A DNA stretch of 5,135 nt from Candidatus Fermentibacterota bacterium (GTDB lineage Bacteria > Fermentibacterota > Fermentibacteria > Fermentibacterales > Fermentibacteraceae): contig JAKLEF010000162.1 in the NCBI GenBank assembly GCA_022703195.1, positions 1 through 5,135 of the forward strand, given 5' to 3'. A model generated the notes under the pieces. It was given only the letters and a program-made list of their open reading frames with translations, was not told where the DNA came from and did not search any database. The position numbers and the translations under genes are program-made. Positions 1-3,028 of the stretch are shown in pieces. Numbering within the stretch: the stretch's first letter is position 1; every line of letters starts with the position of its first letter.

Positions 1-75
1 ACAGGCTCGCCTCTCGGATATCCCCAGGCTGATCATCACCCGCTCGATCGCCCGGCGGCGTTTCGCCGGGCTCAT
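1..75 (-). CDS. IS3-family transposase OrfB, N-terminal fragment (cut by window edge)
   Basis: Twenty-five codons are visible, reading MSPAKRRRAIERVMISLGIS and then ERRAC. This matches the usual OrfB N-terminus of IS3 elements (SPARRR...LGVSERRAC), an HTH_21-like segment that precedes the DDE integrase core. The catalytic domain lies beyond the window. The ATG shares one base with the orfA stop (TGATG), in the -1 frame relative to orfA. OrfB could therefore be made by reinitiation at this ATG, or as an OrfAB fusion by frameshifting at the CCCAAAT heptamer just upstream (see findings). In IS3 elements the OrfAB fusion is the active transposase. The truncation is only due to the window edge; whether the copy is intact is unknown. 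Confidence 0.85.
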   Translation of the reverse strand, partial: MSPAKRRRAIERVMISLGISERRAC

Positions 76-350
76 CAATTTGGGGAGGCTGCTTCCTTCA
101 GGATAGCCATGTCCAGAGCCTGATCGGCTACGATCTTCTTCAGCCGCGCGTTCTCTCGCTCCAGATCCTTCAGCCGCTTCGCCTGGTCCAGACGTAGCCC
201 GCCATACTCATGTCTCCACCTGTAGTACGTCTGCTCCGTTATCCCGAGCTTCCGCACCACCTCGGCAACGGTCATCCCTCGGCCGGTCTCGACCTCCGCC
301 TCGCGAAGCTTCGAGATGATCTGCTCCGGTGTGAACCTCTTCCGCGCCAT
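75..350 (-). CDS. IS3-family transposase OrfA (HTH_Tnp_1)
   Basis: A complete 91-aa protein of normal OrfA length. It begins MARKRFTPEQIISKLREAEV, the usual opening of this family. A helix-turn-helix spans about residues 26-48 (TVAEVVRKLGITEQTYYRWR) and binds the terminal inverted repeats. A leucine-zipper or coiled-coil segment follows at about 57-87 (LERENARLKKIVADQALD), which in IS3 elements mediates OrfA/OrfAB oligomerisation. The ATG at 350 is preceded by a G-rich Shine-Dalgarno (GGGGGGAGAAG) directly upstream. The gene ends with TGA at 77-75 inside TGATG, where orfB starts. OrfA alone is usually a regulator of transposition, and with a -1 frameshift it forms the N-terminus of the full transposase. 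The reading frame is undamaged, so the element may be recent or active. Confidence 0.93.
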   Translation of the reverse strand: MARKRFTPEQIISKLREAEVETGRGMTVAEVVRKLGITEQTYYRWRHEYGGLRLDQAKRLKDLERENARLKKIVADQALDMAILKEAASPN

Positions 351-412
351 CTTCTCCCCCCGTCAGGTCTACTCTAACATTACATCCGGACCTGTTCTCG
401 GGGGGCAGGTCG
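351..412 (-). repeat. Putative IS left end with repeated GACCTG hexamers
   Basis: This is the non-coding leader between the presumed IS terminus and orfA. Read on the minus strand it starts near GACCTGCCCCCC (411-400) and then carries CAGGTC (394-389) and GACCTG (369-364). Two hexamers are thus direct and one is inverted. The family usually has a 20-40 bp terminal inverted repeat here, together with a weak orfA promoter. The exact boundary is inferred; comparison with the right end, outside the window, would settle it. Confidence 0.45.
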
Positions 413-478
413 ATCCCGACAACGAACATCAAGGTCGCCATGATCTTCGACGACGGCCGCTGGTGGGTGTGCGACTGA
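413..478 (+). pseudogene. Possible 3' remnant of a plus-strand gene beside the IS end
   Basis: Immediately outside the presumed IS end, the plus strand carries an open stretch ending in TGA at 476-478. It reads IPTTNIKVAMIFDDGRWWVC followed by D. The composition (VAMIFDDGRWWV) looks like the end of a real protein rather than random sequence. It has no start or Shine-Dalgarno of its own, so it could be the tail of a gene split by the IS, with the 5' part on the far side of the element outside the window. I do not recognise the family. It is short enough to be chance. Confidence 0.2.
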
Positions 479-512
479 GTCGAGCGGATTCCAGTTGTGC
501 ACTCTTGGACGA

Positions 513-526
513 GGCTCCCGGGAGCC
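513..526. other. Perfect 14-bp palindrome downstream of hipT
   Basis: GGCTCCCGGGAGCC is a perfect palindrome starting 8 bases past the hipT stop codon (minus-strand direction). No T-run follows on the minus strand, so it is not a canonical intrinsic terminator. It could form a short stem at the 3' end of the hipBST message or be a protein-binding site. The rest of the gap between the IS and hipT holds no other recognisable signal. Confidence 0.3.
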
Positions 527-533
527 GGAGGGT

Positions 534-1481
534 TCAGCTCTGCAGGACAGCGCTCCTTCTGAGCAGGAGGTCCCGGTAGCGGGCCTTCATCGCTTCGTCG
601 AGAAAACTGATGCTTATCACCCCGGTCCATTCCGGGATCATCCCGACTAACCTGAGCAGGGAGCCTTCGACCACCTTCCCGTTGAGGCCGAGACGCTCCC
701 TGCCGAAGTAATCGACCAGGTCGTGCCGTGACAGGTTGCGTTTCCTGCCGCGCAGGGGCAGTGCGGTCTCCTCGATTTCGTCAGGCCTTCTACCGATCGC
801 CTCCAGTTCTATAGTCGTGTTGAGGCAGTCGTACAGCGGCGAGAGTTCGACCCTGCCCTCCCGGCGGATTAGGGAGGTGTTCTTGAGATGCATGTCCTCG
901 TTGCCGACCAGGAAGCTGAAGAGTGTTCTCTCGAAGAGCTTGACCTTCTCGACGACGGGGAAGGTGCAGTAACTGTCGATTATCTCCACCAGCCTCTCCA
1001 TGCTGGAATCGTACTTCGTGGACCGGTCTCGGCCGCTCAGCTGTGCGAAATCCTCGACGGCGACCCTCCCCGTGTTTCCGGTCCTGTCGAAGCGTCTGAT
1101 GAAGTACGAGAATGAGCCGTCGGCCGAACGGACGAGTCCGCTTACCGGGACCTCCAGTTCCGCCATCGCGGCCAGATGCATGGAAAGCCCCTCGTTCTCG
1201 GGCATGTGAGGGTAATCAGCGTGCTGGGGCTTGATGATGTAGGTGCCATATCGGTCGACGATTTCGAACGTTTCATTCTTCACGTCGAGCCGGGCGCTCA
1301 GCTTCGACTGGATGCCCTGTATCGACAGCTTGCCGGCCCGGGCGAGAGCCTCCCTGCGCTGTTCCGGAGCGCTCAGGGGAAGGGCCGTGAGGTCGGTGAG
1401 CCGCTTGTTGAGCTGCCGGAGCCCTCGGGGAGAGTAGAAATCCTCTCCGCACGGCTCGTAGGTGACAGGGCAGATGTTCAA
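534..1481 (-). CDS. hipT: HipT-type Ser/Thr kinase toxin (HipA core without N-terminal subdomain)
   Basis: A 315-aa HipA-family kinase, the toxin of a split HipBST system. Visible motifs are: the N-terminus CPVTYEPCGEDFYSPRGL typical of HipT-like proteins; the Gly-rich loop LSIQGIQSK (52-60); the ATP-binding lysine K84 in YIIKPQ; FIRRFDR (127-133) and EDFAQLSG (143-150); the catalytic loop GNEDMHLKN (193-201) with D196 and N201; and the metal-binding D218 in LSPLYD. Every kinase motif is present, so it should be active. It lacks the roughly 100-residue N-subdomain of E. coli HipA, which is supplied by the upstream hipS. It starts with TTG, overlapping the hipS stop by 4 nt (TTGA), with GGAAAG just upstream, which suggests translational coupling. 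E. coli O127 HipT phosphorylates TrpS; the target here is not deducible. In the loop motif S-x-S, the second serine is Gln here. Confidence 0.9.
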   Translation of the reverse strand: MNICPVTYEPCGEDFYSPRGLRQLNKRLTDLTALPLSAPEQRREALARAGKLSIQGIQSKLSARLDVKNETFEIVDRYGTYIIKPQHADYPHMPENEGLSMHLAAMAELEVPVSGLVRSADGSFSYFIRRFDRTGNTGRVAVEDFAQLSGRDRSTKYDSSMERLVEIIDSYCTFPVVEKVKLFERTLFSFLVGNEDMHLKNTSLIRREGRVELSPLYDCLNTTIELEAIGRRPDEIEETALPLRGRKRNLSRHDLVDYFGRERLGLNGKVVEGSLLRLVGMIPEWTGVISISFLDEAMKARYRDLLLRRSAVLQS

Positions 1482-1801
1482 CGGCTTTCCATCACGGACA
1501 CCGCGCCGACCATGTCACGACCCACTGCGAGCAGCTGGGAGAAATAGTCCCTGCTGTCTATCTTGTTCTGGCGTAGCAGATTCTCGAGCATATCGCCCTC
1601 GGGCAGAAGCCCCTCGAAGAAGGGCGGGAATCCATCGTACTCGTAAACCCTCCGATCGAGCGGCATGGTGAGGGAAACGGAAGGGCCGGGGTAATCCTCG
1701 AGATAGGTGAACCGGTACTTCCGTCCGGGCTCGAGCTCATCGAGGATGCCTGCAGGAACGCCATGGACGAGTACGGTCGCGCTCCTGCCCGCCTCCGGCA
1801 T
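1478..1801 (-). CDS. hipS: HipS-type antitoxin (free HipA N-subdomain 1)
   Basis: A small protein (107 aa from this start) matching the HipA N-terminal (couple_hipA) subdomain: beta-rich start ATVLVHGVPAGIL, FPPFFEGLLPEG (58-69) and the C-terminal DYFSQLLAVGRDMVGAV (85-101). In HipBST systems this domain is a separate protein that binds and inhibits HipT. I chose ATG at 1801 because AAGGAG (1816-1811) lies 9 nt upstream. An in-frame GTG at 1819 would add six residues and overlap the hipB stop by 4 nt (GTGA), but has no good Shine-Dalgarno. The stop overlaps the hipT TTG start. The protein has no tryptophan, although O127 HipS reportedly inserts a conserved Trp into the HipT active site; after LLPEG it has D-M-L. 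It is complete, not a truncated hipA, since hipT has its own canonical N-terminus. Confidence 0.88.
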   Translation of the reverse strand: MPEAGRSATVLVHGVPAGILDELEPGRKYRFTYLEDYPGPSVSLTMPLDRRVYEYDGFPPFFEGLLPEGDMLENLLRQNKIDSRDYFSQLLAVGRDMVGAVSVMESR

Positions 1802-1810
1802 GAATCCGAT

Positions 1811-1816
1811 CTCCTT
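1811..1816 (-). promoter_or_regulatory. Shine-Dalgarno deciding the hipS start
   Basis: AAGGAG on the minus strand sits 9 nt before ATG 1801 and overlaps the last base of the hipB stop codon (TGA, 1818-1816). Ribosomes finishing hipB would lie over it, favouring coupled synthesis of HipS. It supports ATG 1801 over GTG 1819. Confidence 0.6.
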
Positions 1817-2124
1817 CACTGCCCGACCGGCGGGAAGGAACGGACCGGGCTGTCCGTAACCGGGCCCGGCTTCGTCACTGGATCCGTGCTGGCCTCCGAC
1901 CCGGAACCGAGCGGCGCCGACAGCCGGAGGTCGATATTCAGCACAGCAAGCACGGCGAGGATGCTGTCTATCCTTAGAGTCGTGCCGCCCTTCTCGAGAT
2001 CGAACACTGTCGACTTGCCTACGCCGGCCAGATCTGCGAGCTGAAGCTGGGTGAGCTTCGCCTGCCTCCTGTGGAAGCGAACGATCCTGCCGAGATTCGC
2101 CATGAACTCAGAAACTGATGCCAT
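1816..2124 (-). CDS. hipB: HipB-type XRE-family DNA-binding autorepressor
   Basis: A 102-aa protein with an HTH_3/XRE domain at about residues 12-66. HTH helices are TQLQLADLAGV (25-35) and the recognition helix around KSTVFDLEKG (37-46), followed by TLRIDSILAVLAVLNIDL, the HipB-like dimer core. The tail (69-102) is rich in Pro, Ser, Gly and Thr and is probably flexible. HipB proteins bind operators before the operon and recruit the toxin complex. The reading frame stays open up to a TTG at 2184, but that TTG is the likely -35 hexamer and the added leader would cover the promoter. ATG at 2124, with a G-run 3 nt upstream, is preferred; ATG at 2103 has no Shine-Dalgarno. It is first in the operon and its stop region carries the hipS Shine-Dalgarno. 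Confidence 0.9.
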   Translation of the reverse strand: MASVSEFMANLGRIVRFHRRQAKLTQLQLADLAGVGKSTVFDLEKGGTTLRIDSILAVLAVLNIDLRLSAPLGSGSEASTDPVTKPGPVTDSPVRSFPPVGQ

Positions 2125-2141
2125 TAGCCCCCCGAGAAATA

Positions 2142-2155
2142 ACTGCTTTAGCAGT
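2142..2155. promoter_or_regulatory. Putative HipB operator 1
   Basis: ACTGCTTTAGCAGT is an inverted repeat with 5-bp arms (ACTGC/GCAGT) around TTTA. It lies directly downstream of the -10 and over the expected transcription start. The inner 12 bp, CTGCTTTAGCAG, recur exactly at 2214-2225. Position and duplication suggest the binding site of the HipB repressor encoded immediately downstream. Confidence 0.65.
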
Positions 2156-2184
2156 AATATTACGCGATTCAAGCAAGCGGTCAA
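2156..2184 (-). promoter_or_regulatory. Putative sigma-70-type promoter of hipBST
   Basis: The minus strand has TTGACC (2184-2179) as -35. The -10 is TAATAT (2162-2157, 16-bp spacer) or AATATT (2161-2156, 17-bp spacer). Transcription would start near 2150, giving a leader of about 25 nt before hipB ATG 2124. The AT-rich -10 stands out in GC-rich surroundings. The start region falls inside operator 1, fitting autorepression. Confidence 0.6.
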
Positions 2185-2212
2185 CTCGGAATGGCCTGAT
2201 ACGGCAGATATT

Positions 2213-2226
2213 GCTGCTTTAGCAGC
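2213..2226. promoter_or_regulatory. Putative HipB operator 2
   Basis: GCTGCTTTAGCAGC shares the exact 12-bp core CTGCTTTAGCAG with operator 1, with centres 71 bp apart. It lies about 30 bp upstream of the -35. Two HipB dimers could bind cooperatively or bridge the promoter, as in E. coli hipBA, which has several operators of a different sequence. Confidence 0.62.
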
Positions 2227-2365
2227 TAATCGAGTGTGATCAGACGTACTGGTTCATCCGGTGTGGCTGATCCCGGGCAATTCACTGCTACGACAGCATG
2301 AAAGTATGGATTATCTGTCGACGCCGGGGGCATTTCGAGCCCCGGACCAGTGTGATCGAAGGCTG
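2227..2365. other. Intergenic stretch between hip operator 2 and the zinc-ribbon gene
   Basis: This non-coding stretch lies past the end of the two-gene minus-strand unit and upstream of hipBST. Its only structure that stands out is the G/C stem at 2324-2345. No RNA gene is recognisable. Confidence 0.4.
2324..2345 (-). terminator. G/C stem-loop, possible weak terminator after the zinc-ribbon gene
   Basis: CCGGGGGC and GCCCCGG (one extra G in the first arm) flank a 7-nt loop and form a strong stem about 20 nt past the stop at 2366. On the minus strand no T-run follows, so it is not a canonical intrinsic terminator. It may protect or end the upstream message and keep it out of the hip promoter region. 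Confidence 0.35.
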
Positions 2366-2590
2366 CTAGTCCTTCCTGTAGGTGGTGTGCGGCGTAAGGC
2401 TGCCGCACTTCTGGCAGAGCACGAGGCGCACGGGGTTGCCCGAAGCCTTCCAGCGGACGCCGCCGGCATCCCAGACCGAGATCTCGTGCCCGCAGGCGCA
2501 GCGCATCATCCATCTCTGCGACTCCTCGCGCATGTCCCTCGCCCATGCAGCCGGCACCAGCGAGGTGAGGATCTTCTGGATCAGCGTCAT
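2366..2590 (-). CDS. Small zinc-ribbon protein, function unknown
   Basis: A 74-aa protein with a short amphipathic N-terminus (MTLIQKILTSLVPAAWARDM) followed by a compact metal-binding module: C31-x-C33 in RCACGHE and C59-x2-C62 in CQKCGSL, bracketing SVWDAGGVRWKASGNP. The spacing fits a zinc ribbon with two knuckles. The composition resembles small uncharacterised proteins with CGHE...SVWD...RWKA...CPKCG; I know of no function. The ATG at 2590 overlaps the stop of the upstream 52-aa gene by 4 nt (ATGA), so the two are probably co-translated. The same frame stays open up to 2821, but the extra 77 residues are Gly/Arg/His-rich with no domain and overlap the 52-aa gene, so the shorter start is preferred. 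No transmembrane segment or catalytic motif is visible. Confidence 0.7.
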   Translation of the reverse strand: MTLIQKILTSLVPAAWARDMREESQRWMMRCACGHEISVWDAGGVRWKASGNPVRLVLCQKCGSLTPHTTYRKD

Positions 2591-2745
2591 CTCGGCCCCC
2601 AGGTGGAGAGTGCGGACGGTACACTGCGATCGACGACAGCCTTGATGGTGAGCCAGTCGCCGTCGTATGCCGCCCCGTCCGCTGGCTCGAGGATGGAGAC
2701 ATCGCCCGCCGACAGTGCGGCCAGCACCGAAAGGCAGATGACCAT
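2587..2745 (-). CDS. 52-aa secreted or anchored peptide, possibly truncated Ig-like protein
   Basis: This short reading frame has a strong Shine-Dalgarno, GGAGG at 2758-2754, 8 nt before ATG 2745. It ends in TGA overlapping the next gene's ATG (ATGA). The N-terminus MVICLSVLAALSAG is hydrophobic and signal-peptide-like, though without the usual basic residues. Then comes VSILEPADGAAYDGDWLTIK, which resembles the first strands of a bacterial Ig-like or cell-surface repeat (ILEPADGA...G.WLTIKA). The last residues (SALSTWGPR) do not continue that pattern. It could be a genuine small exported protein, or the N-terminal stub of a larger surface protein whose remainder was deleted or frameshifted. 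An in-frame TGA at 2772-2770 excludes a longer upstream start. The family is unidentified. Confidence 0.55.
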   Translation of the reverse strand: MVICLSVLAALSAGDVSILEPADGAAYDGDWLTIKAVVDRSVPSALSTWGPR

Positions 2746-2809
2746 GCGTCCCCCCTCCGACGAAGAGCATCAACTCGCAATAGGAATAACGTAGAGCGGG
2801 CAGGAAGTC

Positions 2810-2829
2810 CATCCTCACCATGGAGGATG
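2810..2829. repeat. 20-bp inverted repeat upstream of the small two-gene operon
   Basis: CATCCTC and GAGGATG form perfect 7-bp arms around ACCATG. It lies 65 bp before the 52-aa gene start on the minus strand and about 140 bp before the perfect -10 of the antiporter gene. It could be an operator or an RNA hairpin in the leader. No promoter for the minus-strand unit could be placed with confidence. Confidence 0.35.
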
Positions 2830-2945
2830 AGTCGAACAGCTCTGTTCCATGAGGGGGTCATCCTGAATCATCAATCCGCCTTGTCCTCGATGCGTCCTGC
2901 CTGTGGGCGTCGGGACCGATAGTCAGAGCGGTCCGGCTTGCCGGG

Positions 2946-2967
2946 CGGAGGCACGATGGTGCCGCCG
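2946..2967. promoter_or_regulatory. 22-bp dyad overlapping the antiporter promoter spacer
   Basis: CGG-A-GGCAC-GATG-GTGCC-G-CCG is an inverted repeat with one mismatch in each arm. It covers the -35 position and ends 4 bp before TATAAT. A factor bound here would directly control the antiporter gene. A second inverted repeat, GGACCG/CGGTCC with a 10-nt spacer, lies at 2913-2934. Confidence 0.4.
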
Positions 2968-2977
2968 GGCCTATAAT
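2949..2977 (+). promoter_or_regulatory. Putative promoter of the antiporter gene
   Basis: A perfect TATAAT lies at 2972-2977 in GC-rich DNA. The position 17 bp upstream (2949-2954, AGGCAC) is a poor -35, so an activator or another signal may be required. Expected start is near 2984, leaving a leader of about 45 nt before ATG 3029. Confidence 0.5.
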
Positions 2978-3028
2978 CGAACTCGGGCGCATCCCGCGGC
3001 GTGCCCCGATCGATGAGGAAGGGCTCGA

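Larger units (their letters stand above)
1..412 (-). mobile_element. IS3-family insertion sequence, 5' (left) part
   Basis: This is the left part of an IS3-family element read on the minus strand: terminal non-coding DNA, orfA, then the start of orfB in the -1 frame. The gene order, the OrfA helix-turn-helix plus leucine zipper and the OrfB start MSPAKRRRAIERV are typical of the family. The outer end is placed near 412 by inference. There the minus strand reads GACCTGCCCCCC, which resembles the G/C-rich terminal inverted repeats of this family. GACCTG recurs in both orientations inside the end (406-411, 389-394, 364-369), which could be transposase-binding subterminal repeats. The right end is outside the window, so neither the inverted repeat nor a target duplication can be confirmed. 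Confidence 0.8.

Noticed and set aside
736..1671. Several plus-strand frames across hipT and hipS
   Set aside because: They are antisense shadows. The minus strand carries clear HipA kinase and HipS motifs with coupled starts.
534..1819. hipS and hipT as one hipA gene broken by a frameshift
   Set aside because: HipT has its own family-typical N-terminus (CPVTYEP...FYSPRGL), HipS ends at a normal domain boundary, and both have overlapping start/stop signals. This matches HipBST organisation rather than a broken hipA.
2591..2821. 77-residue N-terminal extension of the zinc-ribbon protein
   Set aside because: It overlaps the 52-aa gene, which has a strong Shine-Dalgarno and a 4-nt stop/start overlap, and its composition is not protein-like. 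It stays possible if the 52-aa gene is not real.
2226..2861. 211-codon minus-strand frame across the small two-gene region
   Set aside because: It is an Arg/Pro/Ser-rich shadow overlapping both small genes in another frame, with no domain and no suitable ribosome site.
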